Assembly (NCBI RefSeq): GCF_020181595.1
Contig: NZ_CP084028.1
Location: forward strand, 2,115,093 to 2,179,092
DNA length: 64,000 bases
Origin: [Mycobacterium] vasticus
Lineage (GTDB): Bacteria > Actinomycetota > Actinomycetes > Mycobacteriales > Mycobacteriaceae
Direction of reading: 5' to 3'
In this document: piece by piece, positions 27,294 to 37,150 of the stretch
How the letters are laid out: every line of letters starts with the position of its first letter
Numbering within the stretch: position 1 is the first letter of the stretch
Made by a program: the position numbers and the translations under genes
The notes under the pieces: model-generated
What the model was told of the DNA's origin: nothing
Databases searched by the model: none
The model's input: only the letters and a program-made list of their open reading frames with translations

Positions 27294-29594
27294 TCAGTCT
27301 TCTTTGCCGATCAGCTTGCCCAGGGCTTCGCGGTCGGATGCCAGCAGCTCGTCGATACGCGGCTGGTTCACATCGGCGACGATGATCTCGCCGACCTCCT
27401 GGTTGACGCTGCTGAAGATGCCGTGTTCCTTCATCTTCTCGGTCTGGTACAGGTTGTCCTGGGTGGGCGTGACGTAGTGCACCGCAGCGGCTTTGAACCG
27501 ATGGATCAGCCACACGTGGGTCAGGTCCATCAGTCGCTTCTGCCGGAGCTTCTCGGAGAAGGTGTTCTGGTCGCGCACGGTCAGAATGCTGCGGCCGTGC
27601 CGGTCCTTGATCGGGTCGACGATCACGTTGGCCAGCTTTTCGTCACCGTCGCCGTAGATCCCGAGTTCGAGCACATCGGATCCGGGCCGGGTCGGCCGCA
27701 GTTGGACCCGCAGCTTCTCGCCGACCTGATAGTGCGCGGCCCACAGTGCCAGCCAGTCCTCCAGCAGCTTCTTGGGCACCTCGGTCTGCACCAGGTGCTG
27801 ATGCTGGGTGGATCCGGCACCCATCGCCTTGGTGGTGGCGGTGCGCCCGGACGAGGCGGCCAGCGCGGCGTCGCTGCGCGGCCCGCCGACCAGCGTCTGC
27901 GGTGTGCGGTAAGGGGATTCGACCAGCCGCATCTTGCGCTGCAGGCGGGCCAGCGCCAGCATCCCGTCCTGCAGCAGAGTGGCCGCGAACTCTTCGGAGG
28001 CCACACCGTCGACCTGATGCCCGCCGTAGGTGATGAAGTTGAAGACGAAACCCAGCTTGCCGATCTCGGCCGGGAAGGCCCGCATCTGGTCGTCGGTCAT
28101 TCCGGTGGTGTCCCAGTTGAACGACGGCGACAGGTTGTAGGCCAGCATCTGGTCGGGGTACACCGCGTGGATCGCCTCGGCGAACTCACGGGCCTCGGCG
28201 AGGTCAGCGGTCTTGGTCTCCATCCACAGAATGTCGGCGAACGGGGCCGCGGCCAGCGACTTGGCGATTGCATAGGGAATGCCGCCGCGCACCTGGAAGT
28301 ACCCCTCGGGGGTCTTCGCTCGATCGCAGTCCCAGCCCGGGTCGGCGTTGAGCTCCGCGGCTTTCGCCCGTGCGGTGTACAGCGATGCGCGGAAAGCGAA
28401 TTCGCGCCATTGCGCGGCGGTCATCTCCTTGGGCTCGCCCTCCCGTTCGGCGAAGGCCAGCATCTCGGCGACCGCGTCGGCGAACGTCATCAGCCCGGCG
28501 TCGTTCTGCCAGGCCTCCACGAATTTCGATTCGATGTCGTCGAAGAGGGCGTCCACCGACTGCGTCCCGTCGCTGTTCCAGCCCTGCGCGGCCGCGGTGA
28601 TCAGCGCGGTGATGCCCTGGCGTTCCAGCCAGGTGTCGGCCTCGGCGTACTCGCCTTCGGGCAGGGCGTAGAGCAGGTGGCCGTTGATCTCCTTGATTCC
28701 CGAGTTGTAGAAGCGCCGGGTCATCGCCAGGAAACACGCCTTGTACGACGGGATCTTCAGGTTGGTGGTGCCCAGGATGAACGGCTGGTCGCGCTCGTCG
28801 GAGCGGCTCTCGACGAGGTTGGCCGCCTCGGCGTCGGTACGCGCCACGATGATGCCCGGCACGCCCATCATGTCCAGCTGGAAGCGGGCGGTGTTCAGCC
28901 GCTTGATCTGTTCATCGGACGGTACCAACACCTTGCCGCCCTGGTGTCCGCACTTCTTGGTGCCCGGGCGCTGGTCCTCGATGTGGTAGCCGGGGACACC
29001 GGATTCGACGAAGCGCCGAATCAGGTTGCGCACGTGCGGATCACCCCCGTGGCCGGTGTCGGCGTCGGCGATGATGAACGGGCGGTAGTCGACAGCGGGA
29101 ATGGCGGCGCGCTGTTCGGGCGTCATCTGCAGGCGCAGGTACTGCTGGTTGCGGTCGGCGGTGAGCAGGGCGCGGACCAGGCCGGCGGCCTCGTCGGGCA
29201 CCTGACTCAGGGGGTAGCTGGCCAGGTCGGGGCCGGGGTCTTCGTTGATCGAGCCCTTCGCCGAGGTCGCCCACCCGCCCAGGTAGATGCCCTCGATGCC
29301 GACCCGCTTCATCACCACCGCCTGGCCGGGCGAATATGGGCCGAAGGTGGTGATGCTCTTCTTGGCGGCGAACAGTTCCCGCAACCGCGCGTAGAACGCG
29401 GTGGCCGCTTCCCGCGCGACCGGATAGTCGGCGGGGATGGTGCCGCGTTGCTCGACGATCTGGCGGGCGGAGTAGAGGCGGGTGATGCCCTCGAAACGGG
29501 GGCTGTCGAAGTACTTCTGGATGGCGGCGACATCGGCAGCGAGATCCGGTTGCGTCGGTGCACTCGCTGCGGTGTTCGTCTCGATGGTCGTCAT
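27294..29594 (-). CDS. aceA: Isocitrate lyase, long ICL2 type
   Basis: A 766-residue isocitrate lyase, the length of intact M. tuberculosis ICL2 (split into aceAa/aceAb in H37Rv). It cleaves isocitrate to glyoxylate and succinate in the glyoxylate shunt, and related enzymes also act on 2-methylisocitrate. The catalytic loop is [11 protein letters not shown] with Cys215; metal-binding DADTGHGG and HIEDQRPG precede it. The C-terminal 150 residues form the extra ICL2 domain ([19 protein letters not shown]), reported to respond to acetyl- or propionyl-CoA. ATG 29594 has an AGGAG ribosome site; the frame is open further upstream without homology. The gene sits between the HD gene and the MmpS/MmpL island. 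Confidence 0.96.
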   Translation of the reverse strand: MTTIETNTAASAPTQPDLAADVAAIQKYFDSPRFEGITRLYSARQIVEQRGTIPADYPVAREAATAFYARLRELFAAKKSITTFGPYSPGQAVVMKRVGIEGIYLGGWATSAKGSINEDPGPDLASYPLSQVPDEAAGLVRALLTADRNQQYLRLQMTPEQRAAIPAVDYRPFIIADADTGHGGDPHVRNLIRRFVESGVPGYHIEDQRPGTKKCGHQGGKVLVPSDEQIKRLNTARFQLDMMGVPGIIVARTDAEAANLVESRSDERDQPFILGTTNLKIPSYKACFLAMTRRFYNSGIKEINGHLLYALPEGEYAEADTWLERQGITALITAAAQGWNSDGTQSVDALFDDIESKFVEAWQNDAGLMTFADAVAEMLAFAEREGEPKEMTAAQWREFAFRASLYTARAKAAELNADPGWDCDRAKTPEGYFQVRGGIPYAIAKSLAAAPFADILWMETKTADLAEAREFAEAIHAVYPDQMLAYNLSPSFNWDTTGMTDDQMRAFPAEIGKLGFVFNFITYGGHQVDGVASEEFAATLLQDGMLALARLQRKMRLVESPYRTPQTLVGGPRSDAALAASSGRTATTKAMGAGSTQHQHLVQTEVPKKLLEDWLALWAAHYQVGEKLRVQLRPTRPGSDVLELGIYGDGDEKLANVIVDPIKDRHGRSILTVRDQNTFSEKLRQKRLMDLTHVWLIHRFKAAAVHYVTPTQDNLYQTEKMKEHGIFSSVNQEVGEIIVADVNQPRIDELLASDREALGKLIGKED

Positions 29595-29766
29595 GGAATT
29601 ACGCTCCTGTTCGCCCCGATTCAGCCTTCGTCTCCCACGTATTGTGCCGTCGGTGGCTGAGCGACATCGCGGTTTTGCCATACAACTTTCGCGCACTGTC
29701 GCCGATGCCGGGGCCGTCGGTTGAATCCCGTGGATTTGGCGGCTGACGTGGCTAAGCTGAGACGCC

Positions 29767-30096
29767 ATGACGACCCGGTCAAACCGGTGGCACAGCCGCT
29801 GGGAGGCGCGGCAGATGAGCCGCCGCTTCGCCGGGGTCGGTGTTCGGATTCCGGCGGCCCGGCTGCGACAGCTGGCCGCCGGCGCGCCACCGGCCTCGGC
29901 AGAATCGGTCGACTACACGTTCGCGCTCGCCGCGACCGAGATCATGCGCGAGCAGCGATTGGCCCGGGCGCAGCGCAACCGGCGCCGGCTGGTGCATGCG
30001 CTGATCGTGGCCGGGTTGATGGTGGCGGCGCTGAACCTGCTGATCTGCATGGGCTACCTGTTCATCAGCTTGGCGCTGCACGAACCGGTCATCTGA
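29767..30096 (+). CDS. Small single-helix membrane protein, unknown function
   Basis: A 109-residue protein. The N-terminal two thirds are soluble and basic ([20 protein letters not shown]), and one long hydrophobic helix follows near residues 78-103 ([20 protein letters not shown]). There is no signal peptide, so the basic part is probably cytosolic with a C-terminal anchor. It diverges from aceA (172 bases between starts) and precedes mmpS by 139 bases. I do not recognise the family. The coding pattern is consistent with the neighbours. Confidence 0.6.
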   Translation: MTTRSNRWHSRWEARQMSRRFAGVGVRIPAARLRQLAAGAPPASAESVDYTFALAATEIMREQRLARAQRNRRRLVHALIVAGLMVAALNLLICMGYLFISLALHEPVI

Positions 30097-30165
30097 GCCC
30101 GCGAGGCTGCCCCTGTTACGCGTACGCCGCCGGCAAGTGCGGTAGCGTCAACCCCGCCGCTGTGA

Positions 30166-30181
30166 CGGAACCCGGGTTCCG
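30166..30181. promoter_or_regulatory. Perfect 16-bp palindrome upstream of mmpS, candidate TetR operator
   Basis: CGGAACCCGGGTTCCG is a perfect inverted repeat with no spacer. It ends 54 bases before the mmpS start, inside the intergenic promoter region. The downstream mmpS-mmpL-tetR transcript encodes a TetR regulator, so autoregulation through this site is plausible. Confidence 0.6.
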
Positions 30182-30235
30182 CGGACTGTCCTGCGGTCGA
30201 CTTGACGCGACGAAGGCAGGGGAGGCGGGCACCCG

Positions 30236-30667
30236 GTGTATGGCTTGTTCAAGCGGTTCTGGATTCCGCTGCTACTCGTGGTTGTCATAGCCCTGGGCGG
30301 GTATGCGATTACCCGGATTCGCGGATCCCTGGGACATCACGGCCCGAATCTTGCGGAGGGCTCCGCCATCACCGAGAACTTCAATCCGAAGCGCATTACC
30401 TATGAGGTCAGCGGGACAGGCGGGACCGCGAACCTGAACTACCTCGACGAGAACGGTCAGCCGAATCTGATCGAAAACGCCGCCCTGCCATGGTCGTTCA
30501 CGATCATCACCACCCTGCCGTCGATGTCGGCCAACATCCTGGCCCAGGGCGACCGCAACACCCGTAACCTTCGGTGCCGGGTGACCGTTGACGACGTGGT
30601 GCGTGATGACCGGGCCAGTGCCGACACCATCAAACCGTTCATCTACTGCTTGGTGAAAAGCGTATGA
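30236..30667 (+). CDS. MmpS family membrane protein (copy 1)
   Basis: A 143-residue MmpS accessory protein: a short basic N-terminus, one membrane helix (residues 8-26, FWIPLLLVVVIALGGYAITR), and a periplasmic beta-sandwich domain. The domain has the family sequence PKRITYEVSGTGGTANLNYL, with Cys residues in LRCRV and YCLVKSV. MmpS proteins assist MmpL transporters in siderophore or lipid export. GTG 30236 follows a strong GGGGAGGCGGG ribosome site. Its stop overlaps the mmpL start (ATGA), so the two are made together. Confidence 0.92.
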   Translation: MYGLFKRFWIPLLLVVVIALGGYAITRIRGSLGHHGPNLAEGSAITENFNPKRITYEVSGTGGTANLNYLDENGQPNLIENAALPWSFTIITTLPSMSANILAQGDRNTRNLRCRVTVDDVVRDDRASADTIKPFIYCLVKSV

Positions 30668-33513
30668 GCCCCACCGCACACACGAGCGCCCGTCGCCCCT
30701 TCATCGGCCACCTGGTCCGGATCTTCTCGGTGCCGATCATCTTGTTCTGGGTGCTGCTCGTGGTCGTCCTGGGCGCGGTGGTGCCCTCGCTCGGCGAGGT
30801 CGCGGCCACCCGGTCGGTGCCGATCAGTCCTATCGATGCACCGTCGTACAAGGCGATGCTCAATATCGGAAAGGTGTTCCAGCAGTACGACTCGGACTCC
30901 ACGGCGATGGTCGTGCTGGAGAGTGAGGAACCGGTCGGCGAGGCGGCGCACAAGTACTACGACGAGATCGTCGCCGAGCTGCTGGCCGATCACGAGCACG
31001 TGCAGAACGTCCAGGACTTCTGGAGTGATCCGCTGACCGCGGCGGGCTCGCAGAGCGTGGACGGCAAATCCGCCTATGTGCAGATCTTCCTCAACGGTTC
31101 GCAGGGTACGACCGCCAGCCACGAGTCGGTGGCGGCGGTGCGTGACATCGTCGCCTCGGTCCCCGCGCCACCGGGTATCAAAGCCCACGTCGCGGGCAAC
31201 ACCGTTCTCAATGCCGACACCAGCGTGGCCGGCCATCAAAGCATGCACCGGCTGGAGTTGGTGTCGATCGTCATCATCATCGTGATGCTGCTCGCCGTCT
31301 ACCGCTCGGTGGTGACGATGCTGATATCGATGGTCGCCATCGGCCTGGGACTGTTCGCCGCGATGAGTGTGACGGCCGCGGTCGGCAACATGAACATCAT
31401 CGGCTTGACGCCCTACGCGGTGAGCATGGTGACGATGTTGTCCATCGCCGCGATCACGGATTATCTGATCTTTCTCCTCGGCAGATATCACGAGGAGCGA
31501 GCGAACGGCCTCGATCGCGAAGATGCGTTCTACGTCTCCTACAGCGGTGTCTCGCACGTCATCCTGGGTTCCGGGCTGACCATCGTCGGCGCCCTGATGT
31601 GTCTGAGCATGACGACGCTGCCCTATTTCCAGACGATGGGTCCGCCCTGCGCGATCGCGATTCTGGTCGTGATCGTCGCGTCGCTGACCCTGACACCGGC
31701 GATCCTGACCGTGGCATCGAAGTTCGGGTTGCTCGACCCCCGACAGAGACTGTCGACGCGGAACTGGCGCAAGGTCGGCACCAGCACGGTGCGCTGGCCC
31801 ATTCCGATCATCTTGATGACCAGCGCGCTCGCCGTCATCGGTTTCATCAGTCTGCTGACGTATGTGCCGCAGTACAACGACCAGAAGTTCACCCCCGCCG
31901 ACATGCCCGCCAACCTGGCCATGGCCGTCGCGGACCGGCACTTCTCCCAGGCCCGGATGAACCCCGAACTGTTGATGCTCGAAACCGATCACGACCTGCG
32001 CACCCCCGCGGACATGCTGGTGATCGAGAAGGTCGCCAAGTCCGTCTTTCGGATGCGGGGAATCGATCGGGTGCAGACCATCACCCGCCCCCTGGGCGCA
32101 CCGATCGAACACAGCTCGATCCCGTTCCTGCTCGGCGCGCAGAACGCCGGCACGTTGCAAGCCGCGAAGTTCAACAACGACAACACGGCGCAGATGCTCG
32201 AACAGGCCGACGAGATGAGCGTCACCATCGCGGCCATGGAACGCATGTACGACGTCACCAAGGAGATGAGCGAAACCACGCAGAGCATGGCCGGCAGAAC
32301 CCATGAGTTGGTGGAGACCACCGAGCAGCTACGCGACGACATCGCCGATTTCGACGACTTCTGGCGACCTATGCGCAGCTACTTCTACTGGGAGCCGCAC
32401 TGCTACGACATCCCGATCTGTCACTCGCTGCGGTCGATCTTCGACATGATGGACGGCATCGATCAGCTCGCCGAACAGATGGTCGGCCTCAACGTCGACA
32501 TCGACCATATGGCCGAGTTGACCAAGCAGATGTTGCCTGCGTTGCAGCAGAACCTCGAGTCGATGACCAAGATGCGCGACTTCATGATCGCCACCCACAG
32601 CACCATGGCCGGCACGCAGGCCCAGCAGCAGGAATTGGCCAAAGGCGCCACCGAGATCGGCCTGTACTTCGATCAGGCCAAGAACGACGATTTCTTCTAT
32701 CTGCCGCCGGATGTGTTCGACAATCCCGACTTCCAACGTGGCATCAAGATGTTCATGTCGCCGGACCACAAATCGGTCCGGATGATCATCACCCACCAGG
32801 GCGACCCGGCCTCGGTGCAGGGCATCGCACATGTTCGGGACCTCAAAGACGTTGTCGCCGAGGCCCTCAAGGGCACCCCGCTGGCCAGTGCGAAGGTCTC
32901 GTTGGCCGGCACCGCATCGTTGTACGCCGACATGCAGGACGGTGTTGTCATCGACCTGATGATCGTGCTCATCGCATCGCTGATCCTGATCTTCGCGATC
33001 ATGCTGATCATCACCCGCAGCGTGATGGCCGCCCTGGTGATCGTCGGCACCGTGGCCGCATCCCTGGGTATCGCGTGTGGGCTGTCGGTCCTGCTCTGGC
33101 AGGACATCCTGGGCCTGGGCGTGCAGTGGATCGTGATCCCGCTGTCGATGGTGATCCTGCTGGCGGTGGGTTCGGACTACAACCTGCTGCTGGTATCCCG
33201 CCTTCGAGAAGAGATCCACGCCGGCCTTAACACCGGCATCATCCGAGGCGTGGGGGCCACCGGGCGCGTCGTCACCGCGGCCGGCCTGGTGTTCGCCTTC
33301 ACCATGATGGCGATGATCGTCAGCGACCTGCGCGTGGTCGGCCAACTCGGCACGACTATCGGTATCGGCCTGATCATCGACACGCTGATCGTGCGGGCGT
33401 TCATGACGCCGTCGATCGCCGCGGCGCTGGGCCGCTGGTTCTGGTGGCCGCTCAACACCTTTGAGATCACCCGGCGTGGCCGTGGCGGGCACGAGCCGAG
33501 GCCGGCGCAGTAG
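30664..33513 (+). CDS. MmpL family RND transporter (copy 1)
   Basis: A 949-residue RND-type exporter of the MmpL4/MmpL5-like branch that pairs with MmpS. TM1 lies at about residues 17-41. The first periplasmic domain leads to TM2-TM6, where ITDYLIFLLGRYHEE carries Asp266-Tyr267. A second periplasmic domain with a coiled-coil-like segment (about residues 500-660, including MTKMRDFMIATHSTMAGTQA) follows. TM8-TM12 contain [10 protein letters not shown] with Asp838-Tyr839; the two Asp-Tyr pairs are the expected proton relay. Substrate is unknown but lipid or siderophore export is typical. It is preceded by mmpS (4-base overlap) and followed after 7 bases by a TetR gene. Confidence 0.95.
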   Translation: MSPTAHTSARRPFIGHLVRIFSVPIILFWVLLVVVLGAVVPSLGEVAATRSVPISPIDAPSYKAMLNIGKVFQQYDSDSTAMVVLESEEPVGEAAHKYYDEIVAELLADHEHVQNVQDFWSDPLTAAGSQSVDGKSAYVQIFLNGSQGTTASHESVAAVRDIVASVPAPPGIKAHVAGNTVLNADTSVAGHQSMHRLELVSIVIIIVMLLAVYRSVVTMLISMVAIGLGLFAAMSVTAAVGNMNIIGLTPYAVSMVTMLSIAAITDYLIFLLGRYHEERANGLDREDAFYVSYSGVSHVILGSGLTIVGALMCLSMTTLPYFQTMGPPCAIAILVVIVASLTLTPAILTVASKFGLLDPRQRLSTRNWRKVGTSTVRWPIPIILMTSALAVIGFISLLTYVPQYNDQKFTPADMPANLAMAVADRHFSQARMNPELLMLETDHDLRTPADMLVIEKVAKSVFRMRGIDRVQTITRPLGAPIEHSSIPFLLGAQNAGTLQAAKFNNDNTAQMLEQADEMSVTIAAMERMYDVTKEMSETTQSMAGRTHELVETTEQLRDDIADFDDFWRPMRSYFYWEPHCYDIPICHSLRSIFDMMDGIDQLAEQMVGLNVDIDHMAELTKQMLPALQQNLESMTKMRDFMIATHSTMAGTQAQQQELAKGATEIGLYFDQAKNDDFFYLPPDVFDNPDFQRGIKMFMSPDHKSVRMIITHQGDPASVQGIAHVRDLKDVVAEALKGTPLASAKVSLAGTASLYADMQDGVVIDLMIVLIASLILIFAIMLIITRSVMAALVIVGTVAASLGIACGLSVLLWQDILGLGVQWIVIPLSMVILLAVGSDYNLLLVSRLREEIHAGLNTGIIRGVGATGRVVTAAGLVFAFTMMAMIVSDLRVVGQLGTTIGIGLIIDTLIVRAFMTPSIAAALGRWFWWPLNTFEITRRGRGGHEPRPAQ

Positions 33514-33520
33514 GTCATCG

Positions 33521-34150
33521 ATGAATTCGAGACTGCGCCAACGCACCGAAGGTCGCCTTGACCGTTCGCGTGATCCGGTCATTCTCGATGCGGCACTGGC
33601 AGCATTGACCGAGAACGGCTACCGCGACACCAATATGAACGACATCGCCGCGCGCGCGGGTGTCGGCAAGGCCGCGATCTACCGCCGCTGGTCGTCCAAA
33701 GCCGCCTTGATCACCGACGCGCTGGTGTACTGGCGGCCCGACCTGGTCGATGACGACGTGCCGGACACCGGCAGCCTGGCCGGCGACTTCGACGCACTGG
33801 TCGAGCGGGTGGCGCGTCACGACAGCGGGGTGATCCCCAATGATCTGGTGCTGCGCGTGGCCCTGGAGGCGATGCAGGACCAGCAGCTCGCCTCAGCCCT
33901 TGATGATCTGCTGCTGCTCAAGGGTGGGCGTTTGGTGACGGCCATCCTCGAGCAGGCCGTGGCGCGCGGTGAGGTCGCACCCGGCCAGGACTGGTCGCTG
34001 ATCGCCGACGCCCTGACCGGGATGGGACTGATGCGGACCGTCACCGGTCAGAGGTTCGACGCGACATTCATCCGGGCCGTCATCGACACGATCATCCTGC
34101 CCGCGGTCAGCGCGGCGAACGCCAAACACGGTGGCCAGAGCGCGATCTGA
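33521..34150 (+). CDS. TetR-family transcriptional regulator (copy 1)
   Basis: A 209-residue TetR regulator. The DNA-binding helix-turn-helix is NMNDIAARAGVGKAAIYRRW near residues 38-57, and the C-terminal ligand domain is all-helical (VLRVALEAMQDQQLASALDD). ATG 33521 lies 7 bases after the mmpL stop, so it is in the mmpS-mmpL-tetR operon and probably represses it. The perfect palindrome at 30166-30181 is the best operator candidate. Convergent with the LLM oxidoreductase, 21 bases apart. Confidence 0.9.
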   Translation: MNSRLRQRTEGRLDRSRDPVILDAALAALTENGYRDTNMNDIAARAGVGKAAIYRRWSSKAALITDALVYWRPDLVDDDVPDTGSLAGDFDALVERVARHDSGVIPNDLVLRVALEAMQDQQLASALDDLLLLKGGRLVTAILEQAVARGEVAPGQDWSLIADALTGMGLMRTVTGQRFDATFIRAVIDTIILPAVSAANAKHGGQSAI

Positions 34151-34171
34151 GCGTTCGTGCAGCCGACGGCG

Positions 34172-35047
34172 TCAACCGATTCGGGCCAGCCGGGGCACCA
34201 ATTCGTCGCCGAGTCGGCGGATGAACCCGACGGGGTCGGGATTACCGGGCAGCGGCCCGGTGTGGACCAGGTCGAATCCCAGGCCGGCGCAGTATTCCAC
34301 GGTCCGCAGGTAGCCGTCGAGGTCGGCGAACGGGTCCGCGAACAGGCCGACGGTTTTGCGGATCTCACCCGGATCGCGGCCGATCTCGTCGCAATGCCGC
34401 CGCAGCACATCGATTTTGCGAGCCAGATCATCGGGCCGCAGCACGGTACCGTTGCGGTTCCACACGTCGGCGTAGCGGGCAGCCAGTCGCAGTGTCTTCT
34501 TCTCGCCACCACCGCCGATCAACACCGGTGGCTGCCGGGTCGGCCGGGGCTCGCAGATGGTCTCGGCCAGCCGGTAGTGCTTGCCGACGTAGGATCCGTC
34601 GTCGTCACTCCACATCTGCCGGCAGATCTGCAGCGCCTCCTCCATCATTTCGAAGCGATCACCCAGCGGTGGCAGCGGCACACCCAGACCGGCGTGTTCG
34701 CGCTCGTACCAGCCCGTCCCGATTCCGAAGATGAACCGGCCTCCCGACAGAACGTCCAGCGTGGCGGCGGTTTTGGCCAGCACACCGGGATGACGGTAGG
34801 TGACCCCGGTGACGAGCACACCGAGCGGGATGGTGCGGGTCGAGGCGGCGACGAAGGCCAGGGCGGTGTAGCACTCCAAAAAGGGGTCCTGGGCGCGGCC
34901 GAGTTGCTCCATCTGAAAGAAGTGGTCCTGCATGGTGAACATCGCCGCGCCGGCGTCTTCGGCGGCTGTGGCGGCTCCGGCCAGCACCGGTCCGAGCCGA
35001 GCCGGGTCACCGGGCTGAAAATCGACGAAATGAATGCCCAATTGCAT
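34172..35047 (-). CDS. LLM-class F420-dependent oxidoreductase
   Basis: A 291-residue luciferase-like TIM-barrel oxidoreductase. Features are MQLGIHFVDFQPG at the N-terminus, IPLGVLVTGVTYRHPGVLAK, DVLSGGRFIFGIGTGW and the C-terminal PPVLIGGGGEKKTLRLAARY, typical of mycobacterial F420-binding members. It lies between the two MmpS/MmpL sets and diverges from fadD, so it may oxidise or reduce part of the exported lipid, but this is inference from context. Substrate unknown. No regulator motif was found in the 147-base divergent gap. Confidence 0.87.
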   Translation of the reverse strand: MQLGIHFVDFQPGDPARLGPVLAGAATAAEDAGAAMFTMQDHFFQMEQLGRAQDPFLECYTALAFVAASTRTIPLGVLVTGVTYRHPGVLAKTAATLDVLSGGRFIFGIGTGWYEREHAGLGVPLPPLGDRFEMMEEALQICRQMWSDDDGSYVGKHYRLAETICEPRPTRQPPVLIGGGGEKKTLRLAARYADVWNRNGTVLRPDDLARKIDVLRRHCDEIGRDPGEIRKTVGLFADPFADLDGYLRTVEYCAGLGFDLVHTGPLPGNPDPVGFIRRLGDELVPRLARIG

Positions 35048-35194
35048 TGTCGTGACTGTCCTTTGCTGTCAAAGCGGATGATGGCAAACAGACGGGACGC
35101 GGACGGTCCGGTCCATCAAGTAGGTGCAACCATGCGGCCGTACAGATGCTTCCGGCTCCGCCGGGACAATATCGGGGGCGCTTAGACTACGGGC

Positions 35195-37027
35195 ATGGAT
35201 CACCCGGCACTGGGGCAGTCGGCACCGGCGCAGGGCCTGGTGCAGATCGAAGAGTGTCTCGACGCGGACGGCGGCATCGTGCTGCCGCCCGGCGCCACCC
35301 TGATCTCGCTGATCGACCGCAACATCGCCCACGTCGGGAACGCGGTGGCATTCCGCTACCTCGACTACGCCGGGCCGGTCGAGGGCCGCGCGATGGAACT
35401 GACCTGGGTACAGGTCGGGGTGCGGACGCGGGCCATCGCCGGCCGACTGCAACAGGCCACCGCCCGGGGCGATCGAGTGGCGATCCTGGCACCGCAGGGA
35501 CTGGACTACGTCACCGCGTTCTACGCGTCGCTCAGGTGCGGCACCGTCGCGGTGCCACTGTTCGCCCCCGAGCTTCCCGGTCACGCCGAACGCCTCGACA
35601 CCGCCCTGCGCGACTGCACCCCGGCGGCGGTGCTGACCACCGCGGCGGTGCGGCACACCGTCGATGACTTTCTGAGCAGGCTGCCGGCTTCGTTGCGGCC
35701 GCAGGTCATCGTCATCGACGAGGTACCGGATTCGGCAGCGGCGGCGTTCGTGCCCGTCGACATCGATGTCGACGAGGTATCGCACCTGCAGTACACCTCC
35801 GGTACCACCCGGGCACCGGTAGGCGTACAGGTGACGCACCGGGCAGTTGCCACCAACCTGTTGCAGATGATCCTGTCGATCGACATGCTGGATCGAAACA
35901 CCCACGGCCTCAGCTGGTTACCGCTGTATCACGACATGGGCCTGTCGATGATCGGGTTTCCGGCGGTCTACGGCGGCCACTCCACCCTGATCTCGCCGAC
36001 GGCGTTCATCCGCCGCCCGCACCGCTGGATTCAGGCCCTGTCCGATGCCTCGCGGCGCGGCCGGGTCGTCACCGCGGCACCGAACTTTGCCTACGAGCTG
36101 ACCGCCCAGCGCGGTGTGCCCGCGCCTGATGCTGACATCGATCTGTCGAACGTGGTGATGATCATCGGTTCCGAGCCGGTGAACATGACTGCCATCACGG
36201 CGTTCAACGAGGCGTTCGCGCCATACGGCTTGCCGCGCAGCGCCATCAAACCGTCCTATGGGATCGCCGAAGCCACGTTGTTCGTGGCGACCATCGAACC
36301 CGACGCCGAGGCGAGTGTGCTGCACATGAGCCGCGAGCAGCTCGGTGTGGGATGTGCTGTTCCGGTGGCCTCCGGCTCCCCGGATGCGGTGGCCCAGGTG
36401 TCGTGCGGTCGCGTCGCCCGCAGCCTGTCGGCGGTGATCGTCGACGCCGACGCCGAGTTGCCCGACGGACACATCGGTGAGATCTGGCTGCACGGTGACA
36501 ACGTGACCGCCGGCTATTGGGGCCGCCCCGAGGAGACGCGCCGGGTGTTCGGCGCCCGGTTGCAGACCCCGTTGACGCAGGGGAGTCACGCCGAGCGGGT
36601 TCCCATCGGGGCCGACTGGCTGCGCACCGGTGACCTCGGGTGTTACCTGGACGGCGAGCTCTACATCACCGGTCGGACCGCCGATTTGATCGTCATCGAG
36701 GGCCGCAGCCACTATCCCCACGACCTTGAGAACACCGTGGCGCAGTCCTCGCCGATGGTGCGCAGCGGTTACGCGGTGGCGTTCACCGTGGCCGCCGAGC
36801 CGGTCGATGAGCTGGTGATCATCGCTGAACGGGCTACCGGCACCGGGCGAAAAGACCCGGCCCCGGCGGTCACCGCGATCCGCTCTGCGGTGAAGCGTGT
36901 ACACGGACTGATCGCCGCGGACGTCCGGCTCGTTCCGGCGGGTGGCCTTCCGCGCACTACCAGCGGCAAGCTCGGGCGGACGGCGTGCCGCCAGCAATAC
37001 CTTGCGGGCGCGCTGGATTCACGCTGA
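35195..37027 (+). CDS. Fatty-acyl-AMP ligase-like FadD
   Basis: A 610-residue adenylate-forming enzyme of the FAAL type, which activates long-chain fatty acids as acyl-adenylates, often for polyketide or lipopeptide assembly. Core motifs: QYTSGTTRAPVGVQVTHR (A3), SWLPLYHDMGLSMIGFP, IKPSYGIAEATLFVA (A5), WLRTGDLG (A7) and a C-terminal GGLPRTTSGKLGR Lys. The SWLPLYHDMGL block is characteristic of FAAL and FadD31-like proteins. A polyketide synthase partner is not present in the window. The PPE gene follows 123 bases downstream; the LLM oxidoreductase diverges upstream. Product likely feeds a lipid handled by the MmpL pair. Confidence 0.92.
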   Translation: MDHPALGQSAPAQGLVQIEECLDADGGIVLPPGATLISLIDRNIAHVGNAVAFRYLDYAGPVEGRAMELTWVQVGVRTRAIAGRLQQATARGDRVAILAPQGLDYVTAFYASLRCGTVAVPLFAPELPGHAERLDTALRDCTPAAVLTTAAVRHTVDDFLSRLPASLRPQVIVIDEVPDSAAAAFVPVDIDVDEVSHLQYTSGTTRAPVGVQVTHRAVATNLLQMILSIDMLDRNTHGLSWLPLYHDMGLSMIGFPAVYGGHSTLISPTAFIRRPHRWIQALSDASRRGRVVTAAPNFAYELTAQRGVPAPDADIDLSNVVMIIGSEPVNMTAITAFNEAFAPYGLPRSAIKPSYGIAEATLFVATIEPDAEASVLHMSREQLGVGCAVPVASGSPDAVAQVSCGRVARSLSAVIVDADAELPDGHIGEIWLHGDNVTAGYWGRPEETRRVFGARLQTPLTQGSHAERVPIGADWLRTGDLGCYLDGELYITGRTADLIVIEGRSHYPHDLENTVAQSSPMVRSGYAVAFTVAAEPVDELVIIAERATGTGRKDPAPAVTAIRSAVKRVHGLIAADVRLVPAGGLPRTTSGKLGRTACRQQYLAGALDSR

Positions 37028-37150
37028 GCCCACCGCGCTCCCGTCGCACACAGCGCGCACACAGCGCAGGCATGCCGTGCACCAAAATCAGCTAGTTAGC
37101 CTTCCTAAATCTGGCCGGCATGGTGGCCGGCGCGCGGACAAGGGGAGGCA

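Noticed and set aside
27423..29660. A 745-residue open frame on the plus strand opposite aceA
   Set aside because: It is the GC-biased antisense of a strongly supported isocitrate lyase gene, has no recognisable domain, and shows a Val/Gly/Arg-rich composition typical of shadows.
30643..33582. Long minus-strand frames (553 and 417 residues) opposite mmpL copy 1
   Set aside because: They are His- and Arg-rich antisense shadows of the MmpL gene with no family match.
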